DNA of 64,000 bases, from positions 124,001-188,000 of the forward strand of contig NZ_JAJNNZ010000005.1 in the NCBI RefSeq assembly GCF_022836845.1. Reading direction: 5' to 3'. The DNA is from Vibrio gelatinilyticus. Its GTDB lineage: Bacteria; Pseudomonadota; Gammaproteobacteria; Enterobacterales; Vibrionaceae. Positions 57,479-64,000 of the stretch are shown in pieces. The position numbers were made by a program, and so were the translations under genes. Each line of letters begins with the position of its first letter. Within the stretch, counting starts at the first letter, position 1. Below the pieces are notes generated by a model that saw nothing but the letters and a program-made list of their open reading frames with translations, had not been told where the DNA came from and ran no database searches.

Positions 57479-58819
57479 TTATGACTGTTCGAATACGGGG
57501 CGCTTCTTGTTACTGAAGTAACACAGCGTACTGACCGCGATGAACAAGGCGGCAAAGTAATAGAAAAACGACGACAGTGACGCTAAAAAATCGAGGTGCT
57601 GTGCGATTTCTTGCTCGCTATAGCGTTGAGATACCATTTTATAATAGTAGGCGTAGAGCATCCCAATCATGCCATAGCCAAGGTTGAACATTAAGCCTTT
57701 AAAACTAAGCACGGTCGCTCTGTTGTGTGACTCGGTGTTCCTGTTGAGGTGATAGCTAATGAAGATATTCACCGTCATAGTAATGAACACCAATAATAGA
57801 GCGGGAATCACGCCATATATGGGCCAGCCGCGACTGATCCAGAAATAGGTTCCCATGGCGGCAAGCCCCATCAGAGCAATGAAGGACTTAGGCTCCATAT
57901 GTTCGGCTAATCTGCGACTTTGCCCAGCTAAAAGGATTTGAAACACACTAAACCCAGCCCCAATAAAACCGATGTAGATTATCGGGATCTCGATGGCACG
58001 GTAATACTGACTGTTCATGGTTAAAAACATTCTTGAGGTGTGCTCAAACAAGCTGTAATAGAGCAAGATAAATAGTACGTAAGGGGTTGATATTATCCAC
58101 TTAGCTGTATCAAGTGTCAGTCTTAGGCTTGCCATCGTCGAGGCGACTTTTCCTTCGGCGTGTGGTGAGATTTTGCGCTCTTCCTGCATACTGGTGGCGG
58201 CATAGATGGCAACAAGCGCAACCAACAAAGTGGCGTAAACGGGAATGCGCATAATATCTTGAGTGCTTTCTGGCTTAGTCAGCCCAAACCATTCTGCAAT
58301 GGTTCCCATCACGTTGACATCATACATCGCTGCGCCAAGTAATGTGACGACAATACCAACACTGGATGCTATACGCAGTTGTATTTGTAGAACCTTCGGC
58401 CAAAATTCTTCTTTTCCCTGTTCTTTTAGTGTGTCGTAAGCGAGCGCTTCATCGGCGCCGCTAGCAAGCGACATCGCCAGTCCACTCAACACGCGATTGA
58501 CCAAAAATACCGCGAAGACCAAGTTGGCGTTCCCAGTGGGAACAAAGGCAATCATAGCGATCTCTACAAACATCACTATCGATGACAGCACCACCAGTTT
58601 TTTGCGACCTAACGTATCGGCGAACGCGCCAGAAGGTACTTCAGAAATGACGATGGTTACCGCCCAAACGACATTGAGCATGGCAAATTGCGAAAGGGTT
58701 AGGCCGTAATCCAAATAGAGTAGAGTAAAAACGGGGTAGTAAAAGCGTGCAAAATAGCTGCTGCGAAACATTAAAAAGTAGCGAACGTTTTTAATCTGAA
58801 GTATTTCTTTGACTGTCAT
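57479..58819 (-). CDS. MFS transporter
   Basis: A 446-residue major facilitator with about twelve membrane helices. The loop after helix 2 reads GAFADTLGRKKLVVL, matching the MFS G-x3-D-x2-GRR/K motif. The central loop (about 205-225) is cytoplasmic and charged. The substrate is unknown. Pairing with a DNA-crosslink glycosylase gene suggests drug or toxin export, but this is inference. Confidence 0.85.
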   Translation of the reverse strand: MTVKEILQIKNVRYFLMFRSSYFARFYYPVFTLLYLDYGLTLSQFAMLNVVWAVTIVISEVPSGAFADTLGRKKLVVLSSIVMFVEIAMIAFVPTGNANLVFAVFLVNRVLSGLAMSLASGADEALAYDTLKEQGKEEFWPKVLQIQLRIASSVGIVVTLLGAAMYDVNVMGTIAEWFGLTKPESTQDIMRIPVYATLLVALVAIYAATSMQEERKISPHAEGKVASTMASLRLTLDTAKWIISTPYVLFILLYYSLFEHTSRMFLTMNSQYYRAIEIPIIYIGFIGAGFSVFQILLAGQSRRLAEHMEPKSFIALMGLAAMGTYFWISRGWPIYGVIPALLLVFITMTVNIFISYHLNRNTESHNRATVLSFKGLMFNLGYGMIGMLYAYYYKMVSQRYSEQEIAQHLDFLASLSSFFYYFAALFIAVSTLCYFSNKKRPVFEQS

Positions 58820-58995
58820 TGAGTCTTCCGGTGTGAATTTTTTATCTGAAAGCGATATGAATATAGGTATAGCTTGTTTTTGGGGAGGATTAAAGTTATG
58901 CCTTTAATATCAGTTAATTGCCTAGCGCTTTCACAAATTGTCACCTACAGCTTTTCGTTTGGTTTTGGTGATAAGTGCCCCACTAGTATCATTCG

Positions 58996-59025
58996 CTTAA
59001 GGTGTGCTTAAGGCGTGTGTCCCTT
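58996..59025. repeat. Solo repeat end with 11-bp tandem duplication
   Basis: CTTAAGGTGTG is followed directly by CTTAAGGCGTG and then TGTCCCTT. It is one GTGTGTCC end in which an 11-bp block is doubled with one base change. Confidence 0.75.
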
Positions 59026-59114
59026 TAACTTACCAAAAGCGAGAAAGTGCCAGTCGATATGACGATGGCTATTTCGATGATGACGTGATACCCCTATTGT
59101 TTTTCTGTGCGCTT

Positions 59115-59150
59115 GAGGTGTGTGTCCCTTTAGTTTTTCCCTTTAGTTTT
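59115..59150. repeat. Solo repeat end with 12-13-bp tandem duplication
   Basis: GAGGTGTGTGTCC is followed by CCCTTTAGTTTTT and CCCTTTAGTTTT. Here the flank rather than the end itself is doubled. Confidence 0.75.
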
Positions 59151-59292
59151 CACTTTCTAATTCATCTTTATGATTCTGACCTACTATGTGACCTCACAAC
59201 TGTTTTCGGACGTTGCTCCCATTTATCTTTCATAATCCCATTTTTTTAGTCGCCTAGCACTATTACATTTATCAACAAGGATGTTTAGTGCT

Positions 59293-60006
59293 ATGAACGC
59301 AAAGCTAATTTTCGCATTAATACCTATCGCGGTTTCGTTAATAGGTTGCAACACCGACTCAACAACGTTACCAATTGAAGATTATACAGGTAGCCCTGAA
59401 GGGCTCTACGTGAATGCAGATTCTGCTGCGGTAATGTTTGTTGGTGCTTCTGACAGCGAATTTCCAATCGTAATTTCTGATTTCGATAGCAATTCTATCT
59501 ACGCTACCAAACAAGTGGTTGAAACATTTCCCACAATTAAAACTCAAGGGCTCATTTCTTGGAGTGCTCTCGAGTGGATTAACGATAATACAACTGAGTT
59601 CTCTATTTTGATTGACGGAACGCAAGCAAATGCTTATAGCAACCTTGTAGATACAACCGTGCTGTATACGTTTAATAAATCGCCTAAATCTCTATCCCTA
59701 GAAGAGTTGTCTTCCGGGTGGGTCGAAACCGAAAGTAATGCCAATTGGCAAATTAATAGTGATGGTACTTATAGAATTAATCCTTTCGACACATGCATAT
59801 TCGAAGGAACGTTGATTGAAACACATGACTTCTATATTTCTCTCGATTCTGTTGCATCGGGCTGTACAAACCACCTTTTAGACGGTGCTTTTCCTCAAGT
59901 CCGTATTGCTACTTTCACTCAAAACCAATCAACTTACGTTGTTGGAACTTTCTTCAGAGAAGACGTTATTATATGGGACAATGTTATTGAAGCTTCGAAC
60001 AACTAG
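59293..60006 (+). CDS. Hypothetical lipoprotein
   Basis: A 237-residue protein from ATG 59293, with AAGGA 12 bases upstream; ATG 59281 abuts that site and is less likely. The lipobox is VSLIGC. The mature part is beta-rich and acidic, with two cysteines (FDTCIF, ASGCTN). No family was recognised. It is the last plus-strand gene before the Rhs tip array. Confidence 0.65.
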   Translation: MNAKLIFALIPIAVSLIGCNTDSTTLPIEDYTGSPEGLYVNADSAAVMFVGASDSEFPIVISDFDSNSIYATKQVVETFPTIKTQGLISWSALEWINDNTTEFSILIDGTQANAYSNLVDTTVLYTFNKSPKSLSLEELSSGWVETESNANWQINSDGTYRINPFDTCIFEGTLIETHDFYISLDSVASGCTNHLLDGAFPQVRIATFTQNQSTYVVGTFFREDVIIWDNVIEASNN

Positions 60007-60101
60007 TAAGTAAGAAAGAGATGCTTATCGCTGCTACAAAAAATTGGACGATAGGCTGTCTCTTCAATCTTCAACTAGTTCCCCACCCTTACTCACTCCC
60101 T

Positions 60102-60592
60102 TCAAATTGTATTTGAGGGCACACAACTAAAGTACCCCAGCGGATTCCCACTCACATACCCATACGCTAACTGCTGGCTTGGGTCATTAAGTAACTGCGC
60201 TGTATTTAAGCCAGTAAATCGCACCAACTCATGTTGAATCGCTGCTGGCAAATGGGTATTGCGCAAGTTCCAGTAATCGGGTTGTTGGAATCGGCTGCTG
60301 TGCGGGTTATACCATCTTGCATCAAGCTGAACCAAGCCCGTATTGCCGTCGGTGTAACCGCCCGTGAACTGGTACGGCATTAACTGCCCCAGTTGTCGGT
60401 TGGCATTCACTCCTGAGTTTATCTTCCAGAACGTTTTGTCAGTGTGCTTGCGGTATACCTGACCAAACGGACTGTACCCTAAACGTATGGCTTAGCGGCC
60501 TTGTTTATATACTAGGCGACAAATTTAATCATGAGATTAAGTGGCACTAACAAAATAAAGATTGGTCTAGCGAAAAGCTAGACCAATCTTTA
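60102..60592 (-). pseudogene. Decayed Rhs tip unit 4 (core remnant without toxin domain)
   Basis: The minus strand reads Rhs core (RLGYSPFGQVYRKHTDKTFW, then QLMPYQFTGGYTDGNTGLVQ and LDARWYNPHSSRFQQPDYWN) through QQLAYGYVSGNPLG, then stops ten residues later, so the DPxGL motif and toxin tip are missing. A CAA to TAA change (near 60493) and ATG to ATA break the start seen in unit 3. The unit is flanked upstream by the terminator at 60561. It is a dead remnant of the array. Confidence 0.8.
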
Positions 60593-60593
60593 A
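60561..60593 (-). terminator. Terminator after immunity gene 3
   Basis: A 9-bp or longer perfect stem (TGGTCTAGC / GCTAGACCA) with flanking AT pairs, 57 bases past the stop of the small membrane protein at 60650. A near-identical hairpin follows unit 2 at 61857. Confidence 0.8.
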
Positions 60594-60649
60594 CGTTGGA
60601 ACAGTACAAATACTTAGGTATTTGTTACTATAGATATTACTTGCCACCA

Positions 60650-60919
60650 TTAAGGTTTGTTTTGCTGATTTTCGTCTTTTCCTTTCGAACCAAAGGTTCC
60701 TAACCAAAAAAAGAAACAAAAAAACATTACTTGTTTAAGCAAGTATGCATAGTACCTATGCGAGTTATTATCATTCATTAGGACTACGTCTTTTCGAACA
60801 GCTTCTCCAGTTTGAACGATTTCATAGATATCAATAGCAATTGGTAGTGCTAGCAATAGCATTACAATCCTAAAACCGATTAAGTACTTATTACGAATAT
60901 AAACTCTAATTAGGTTCAC
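60650..60919 (-). CDS. Putative immunity membrane protein 3
   Basis: An 89-residue protein from GTG 60919. Two hydrophobic helices (about residues 15-33 and 62-78) flank a short charged loop. Its ribosome site TAGGAG includes the stop codon TAG of the toxin tip just upstream (gap 11 bases), so translation is coupled. By position it is the cognate immunity protein of tip 3. No sequence family was recognised. Confidence 0.65.
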   Translation of the reverse strand: MNLIRVYIRNKYLIGFRIVMLLLALPIAIDIYEIVQTGEAVRKDVVLMNDNNSHRYYAYLLKQVMFFCFFFWLGTFGSKGKDENQQNKP

Positions 60920-60930
60920 TAGGGAGGCTC

Positions 60931-61617
60931 CTACTCATTAGCTTCTTTAATCGTATCGACGATTTTATTTTCAATATGCTTTATAACACCATCAGTTAGA
61001 TTGTTCTCTGGTATTACATCTGCACCTTTGGCGATCACTTCTAGGCTTTTAATTATTTTAGTGCCTGTTACCACAGAAGCCGCTTCTACTGTCGCTGCTT
61101 TCAACGGTTCATCGTCCATTGCTATCGAAACAATTGTTCCTATACCTGCCAGTCCTCCAGCAACAGCGGCAACAGGTAAATTCCCAACCAGTGTTGCTCC
61201 GGTAGAGATGGCAGTCATCGTGTCAGAAAAAGAATCAATATCTTGTTGTTCATAGGGCGTCACACCAGCAATTTCCGCTGCTCTGTAAGAATCAACACCA
61301 TATTGTGAAACCGTACCGTCATAATTGATTTCTATAACAGTGCCTGCACTACTGTATGAGTTGATTGGCTCTTTTCCATAAAACTCTGGAGAACACAACC
61401 CCAATGGATCAACAAACCCCAACGGATTCCCACTCACATACCCATACGCCAACTGTTGGCTTGGGTCATTAAGCAGTTGCGCAGTATTTAATCCAGTAAA
61501 TCGCATCAACTCATGTTGAATCGCTGCTGGCAAATGGGTATTGCGCAGGTTCCAGTAATCGGGTTGTTGGAATCGGCTGCTGTGCGGGTTGTACCATCTA
61601 GCGTCAAGCTGAACCAA
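60931..61617 (-). CDS. Orphan Rhs C-terminal tip 3 (putative membrane-active toxin)
   Basis: A 228-residue frame. Residues 1-70 are Rhs core (VQLDARWYNPHSSRF, QQLAYGYVSGNPLGF), ending at VDPLGL. The remaining ~150 residues are unique: a ~60-residue linker, a glycine-rich hydrophobic stretch (GATLVGNLPVAAVAGGLAGI then GTIVSIAM) and an amphipathic tail after DDEPLKAATVEAAS. It has no nuclease or protease motif I can see. The core upstream is frameshifted by a 14-base difference relative to unit 4, so this tip is not joined to a full Rhs protein here. Confidence 0.75.
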   Translation of the reverse strand: MVQLDARWYNPHSSRFQQPDYWNLRNTHLPAAIQHELMRFTGLNTAQLLNDPSQQLAYGYVSGNPLGFVDPLGLCSPEFYGKEPINSYSSAGTVIEINYDGTVSQYGVDSYRAAEIAGVTPYEQQDIDSFSDTMTAISTGATLVGNLPVAAVAGGLAGIGTIVSIAMDDEPLKAATVEAASVVTGTKIIKSLEVIAKGADVIPENNLTDGVIKHIENKIVDTIKEANE

Positions 61618-61885
61618 ACCTGTATTGCCGTCGGTATACTTGCCCGCCTCTCTACCTAAAGAAAGTGATACGGCATTAACTGCCCCAGTTGTCGGTTGAC
61701 GTTTACTCCTGAGTTTATCTTCCAGAACGTTTTGTCGGTGTGTTTGCGGTATACCTGACCAAACGGGCTGTACCCTAAACGCATGGCTTGGCGGCCTGTT
61801 TACATTCTAGGCGACAGATTACACGACTAGATTAAGCGGCTCCAACAAACAAAAATGGCCTAGCGAAAAGCTAGACCATCTTGGG
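61618..61885 (-). pseudogene. Frameshifted Rhs core segment and terminator of the preceding unit
   Basis: The minus strand reads QAMRLGYSPFGQVYRKHTDK and on to GQLMPY, then loses frame through a segment 14 bases longer than in unit 4 before VQLDARW. The right end (61857-61885) carries a TGGCCTAGC / GCTAGACCA hairpin like that of unit 4. So the repeat unit runs from terminator to the DPxGL junction. Confidence 0.75.
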
Positions 61886-61951
61886 TGTTAGAACAGTACA
61901 CAAAGTAAGGCAATTGACTTGTTTGTTACTTTTTAATGGTGCCTGTCCTTA

Positions 61952-62227
61952 TTAAATCTGTCTTTTTTTTACTCCATTTAAAGAGTAATTCAGAGCAAGT
62001 AAACCGATAACTGTGCTCCTAATTATGGTTAGCAACATAAAGTGCCAGTAATCATCTTCTTTGGTTCTTAAGTTACCTGCCGAAGTATACACGAAACCTT
62101 CTTGATACTGGTCAAGTCCCCACCAAAAAACAGCTATTGCGACAAAGAACAGAATACTTTTTACAGTCCAATAGTAATTTGTACGAATAGGGTATTTAAC
62201 CATTACAATTAAGCTCAGTAACCTCAT
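61952..62227 (-). CDS. Putative immunity membrane protein 2
   Basis: A 91-residue protein from ATG 62227; ATG 62245 is possible. The site AGTAGG six bases before 62227 contains the stop TAG of tip 2, so the two are coupled. Two helices (FFVAIAVFWWGL region and IIRSTVIGLLALNYSL region) flank a charged loop of about 30 residues. It is the likely immunity partner of tip 2. It is unlike immunity 1 and 3 in sequence. Confidence 0.65.
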   Translation of the reverse strand: MRLLSLIVMVKYPIRTNYYWTVKSILFFVAIAVFWWGLDQYQEGFVYTSAGNLRTKEDDYWHFMLLTIIRSTVIGLLALNYSLNGVKKRQI

Positions 62228-62234
62228 GATAAAC

Positions 62235-63155
62235 CTACTTTTCATTTGAATTTTCTTTATTATTTTCTACGGTATTAACATCTGAATTTAACTCATTCTT
62301 GATGATTGATTTAACGGTATCTTCAAAAATCAAGTAAGGTGCTGATTCGTCTAAATCAATCGCATCTGAAACTACGGTTTTCAACGGTTTAGGTAATAGG
62401 TGCATGCCTGTTTCAATTGAAACGTGTTTCACCGTATTTTGGACAGGCTTTTCAGATGTTGCTGCCTCTAGTATTCCGACAAAATAACTACCAGCTCCAG
62501 CAATACCAGCAACTTTTAATCCGGCAAGTCCAGTGAATTTGTATGAGGCTAACGCAGCAGTAGAAACAGTGTCCAATACCACAACTGCACCCTTAGAGGC
62601 AGTGTTAATCACAGGTCTTATTTCATTTTGGTAACCATCCTCTAAACGCTCACCATAAGTCATATGTGCTCTTGAACCAACACCATCAAGGCTGTCGGCT
62701 ATTTGCTGCTCGGTATACTGAATCTCTCCTTCTGGCTGACTAGAAGAACTACTAAATGCTCCCTCAGTCATACACAAACCCCATGGGTCGATGTATCGTA
62801 ACGGATTCCCACTCACATACCCATACGCTAACTGCTGGCTTGGGTCATTGAGTAACTGCGCTGTATTTAATCCAGTAAATCGCATCAACTCATTCTGAAT
62901 CTCTGCTGGCAGATATGTGTTCTTGAGGTTCCAGTAATCGGGGTGTTGGAATCTATGCGTATGAGGGTTATACCAACGCGCATCCATTTGTACTAAACCC
63001 GTGTTACTTTCTGTGAACTTACCCGTGTATTGATACGGCATAAGCTGGTTGAGCTGATGGTTAGCATTCACGGTGTCATTCTTCTTCCAGAACGCTTTGT
63101 CGTTGTCTTTACGATAGACCTCACCAAATGGCGTGTAGAAAAAATAAAGGCACAC
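62235..63155 (-). CDS. Orphan Rhs C-terminal tip 2 (putative membrane-active toxin)
   Basis: A 306-residue frame beginning inside the preceding terminator, so the true start is uncertain. Residues ~7-127 are Rhs core (FYTPFGEVYRKDNDKAFWKK, QLMPYQYTGKFTESNTGLVQ, NPLRYIDPWGL). The unique tip (~175 residues) has a Ser-rich linker, a glycine-rich hydrophobic part (VSTAALASYKFTGLAGLKVA then GIAGAGSYFVGIL), SEKPVQNTVKHVS and an Asn/Glu-rich end. The general order matches tip 3. Its core is more divergent than those of units 3 and 4. Confidence 0.75.
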   Translation of the reverse strand: MCLYFFYTPFGEVYRKDNDKAFWKKNDTVNANHQLNQLMPYQYTGKFTESNTGLVQMDARWYNPHTHRFQHPDYWNLKNTYLPAEIQNELMRFTGLNTAQLLNDPSQQLAYGYVSGNPLRYIDPWGLCMTEGAFSSSSSQPEGEIQYTEQQIADSLDGVGSRAHMTYGERLEDGYQNEIRPVINTASKGAVVVLDTVSTAALASYKFTGLAGLKVAGIAGAGSYFVGILEAATSEKPVQNTVKHVSIETGMHLLPKPLKTVVSDAIDLDESAPYLIFEDTVKSIIKNELNSDVNTVENNKENSNEK

Positions 63156-63186
63156 ACCTTTATTTTGGTGAGTGCCTTTATTTGAT
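63151..63186 (-). terminator. Terminator after immunity gene 1
   Basis: AAAGGCACACACC pairs with GGTGAGTGCCTTT around an AT-rich loop, with T-runs, 12 bases past the stop of the gene at 63198. It is different in sequence from the hairpins of units 2 and 3. Confidence 0.75.
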
Positions 63187-63197
63187 GTATTCGGTAT

Positions 63198-63455
63198 TTA
63201 TGGCTTAGTCGACAACATTTTACTAACTGCAATTAGATTTACAATAAGCATCGCCAACCAGAGTCCAAAGTCCAACCATGAAACTTCTAAACTATTCTCT
63301 TCCAACACCGAGAATAAGCCTCCTACAATGATCAACTGGAAAATATAGATATATAAAGAGTACTTCTTTCCTGAACGATGCATTGATACGAGCTTTCTCG
63401 ATGAATAGTACAAAATCACTAAAATTATTGAAAAACCAATTGTAATACTAGTCAT
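63198..63455 (-). CDS. Putative immunity membrane protein 1
   Basis: An 85-residue protein from ATG 63455, which overlaps the toxin tip's end by 8 bases; GTG 63464 is an alternative. About three hydrophobic helices are seen (ITIGFSIILVILYY, YIYIFQLIIVGGLF, GLWLAMLIVNLIAVS). As the small membrane protein directly coupled to tip 1, it is the likely immunity protein. Confidence 0.65.
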   Translation of the reverse strand: MTSITIGFSIILVILYYSSRKLVSMHRSGKKYSLYIYIFQLIIVGGLFSVLEENSLEVSWLDFGLWLAMLIVNLIAVSKMLSTKP

Positions 63456-64000
63456 CACACTCACTTCTTAATAGGGATACCGTTGATGATGTAGTGCCTA
63501 CGATATCTACAGACAATGCAACACCACCAGTTTGTTTTATTGCTCTCTCTAATTGCACAGGATCTTTTTTAATAAACAAAGGTTTTGCAACATTGCCTAA
63601 TTCATTAACTTTCGGCACGAGTCTACTCAATCCGTACACAGATCCAGTCAAATCCAAACCATAGCTAATGCCTTCTGCCCACGGTTCACTAACGACATTT
63701 TCTAGTGCTTTTTGAGTCACAGTTTTGTCTTCCGTAATCGCTGCAACTAAATTATCTACTCCTTTAGCTGCTACTGCGATACCGACCGTAATGCCTAGTC
63801 CTCCGCTCCCGTAAGCAATTGCAAAACCACCTACTATTTGACCCGCTGCTCCTACAACATTACCTGCTGTAACCAGATGATCCACGAAATCATCAAACGT
63901 CGCCAACCCAAACGGATCCGCCCACTTCAACGGATTCCCACTCACATACCCATACGCCAACTGCTGGCTTGGGTCATTGAGCAACTGCGCAGTATTTAAG
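63448..64000 (-). CDS. Rhs C-terminal tip 1, DUF4225-like, 5' part outside window
   Basis: The frame is open at the window edge and continues the Rhs core (LNTAQLLNDPSQQLAYGYVS). The junction is NPLKWADPFGL. The tip (~150 residues) has a glycine-rich hydrophobic stretch (GNVVGAAGQIVGGFAIAYGS then LGITVGIAVAAKGVDNL), TVTQKALENVVSEPWAEGIS and YGLDLTGSVYGLSRLVPK. This pattern resembles DUF4225, found at the ends of other Rhs and polymorphic toxins. Whether it belongs to a full-length Rhs gene depends on sequence beyond 64,000. Confidence 0.75.
   Translation of the reverse strand, partial: LNTAQLLNDPSQQLAYGYVSGNPLKWADPFGLATFDDFVDHLVTAGNVVGAAGQIVGGFAIAYGSGGLGITVGIAVAAKGVDNLVAAITEDKTVTQKALENVVSEPWAEGISYGLDLTGSVYGLSRLVPKVNELGNVAKPLFIKKDPVQLERAIKQTGGVALSVDIVGTTSSTVSLLRSECDD

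Larger units (their letters stand above)
58820..59292. other. 473-base gap with two solo repeat ends
   Basis: Repeat ends lie at 58996-59025 and 59115-59150 (listed separately). The left part is the promoter region of the MFS gene. An open frame 59004-59249 simply crosses the repeats and is not called. Confidence 0.5.

Noticed and set aside
59004..59249. 81-codon plus-strand frame before the lipoprotein gene.
   Set aside because: It is made largely of the two repeat ends and their flanks.
1..64000. CRISPR arrays, tRNA genes, integron attC arrays and prophage.
   Set aside because: No regularly spaced repeats, cloverleaf sequences, integrase or phage structural genes were seen by eye on either strand.

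Overview
The window looks like a Vibrio (Vibrionaceae) chromosome segment. This rests on overall codon and base use, gamma-proteobacterial protein families such as DUF5062, RhlE-type helicases, YjdM and YcaQ, three RND efflux systems, and several c-di-GMP enzymes. No tRNA, rRNA, CRISPR array, complete insertion sequence or complete prophage was seen. All functions are read from sequence patterns and remembered family features; no search was run.

Bases 1-32,100 are mostly core-like. They hold the 3' part of one RND efflux pump, a complete adaptor-pump pair (14,952-19,219) and a second complete pair (27,819-32,105). Between them lie a polysaccharide deacetylase, two diguanylate cyclases, a chemoreceptor with an apparently cytoplasmic sensor, two DEAD-box helicases, YjdM, a NifW-like protein with a cysteine-rich tail, and a two-gene unit pairing a periplasmic-binding lipoprotein with a GGDEF-EAL protein. 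The two pumps at the left have Asp-Ala and Arg where the classical proton relay has Asp-Asp and Lys; the third keeps the classical residues.

Bases 32,100-49,400 look like an accessory catabolic region. A fused TRAP permease, its binding protein and a GH88 unsaturated glucuronyl hydrolase form one operon. It diverges from a LacI regulator and a ROK sugar kinase across a perfect 16-bp LacI-type palindrome. Next come a LysR regulator, an exported Cys-type sulfatase, a beta-barrel gene whose signal peptide is broken, a small lipoprotein, an anaerobic sulfatase-maturating enzyme, a solute-binding protein, another LysR and a DUF1254-like secreted protein. Together these suggest use of a sulfated uronic-acid glycan or of sulfate esters; no polysaccharide lyase is in the window.

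Bases 49,800-60,000 carry a YadA-like surface protein, an AT-rich envelope module (sulfatase-fold membrane transferase, NoeA-like methyltransferase, small YLDPGTGS protein) flanked by a repeat element and an IS3 transposase relic, then lipoproteins, a YcaQ-type DNA glycosylase and an MFS transporter.

Bases 60,100-64,000 hold a tandem array of Rhs C-terminal tips on the minus strand. Each unit repeats a piece of the Rhs core up to a DPxGL junction, then has a different glycine-rich hydrophobic tip, a small membrane protein whose start is coupled to the tip's stop, and a terminator. This looks like a reserve of putative membrane-active toxin and immunity cassettes and is the most interesting system here.

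A short element with ends GGACACACACCT and AGGTGTGTGTCC recurs as two full copies (96 and 120 bp) and several half copies between genes. Many copies carry small tandem duplications.
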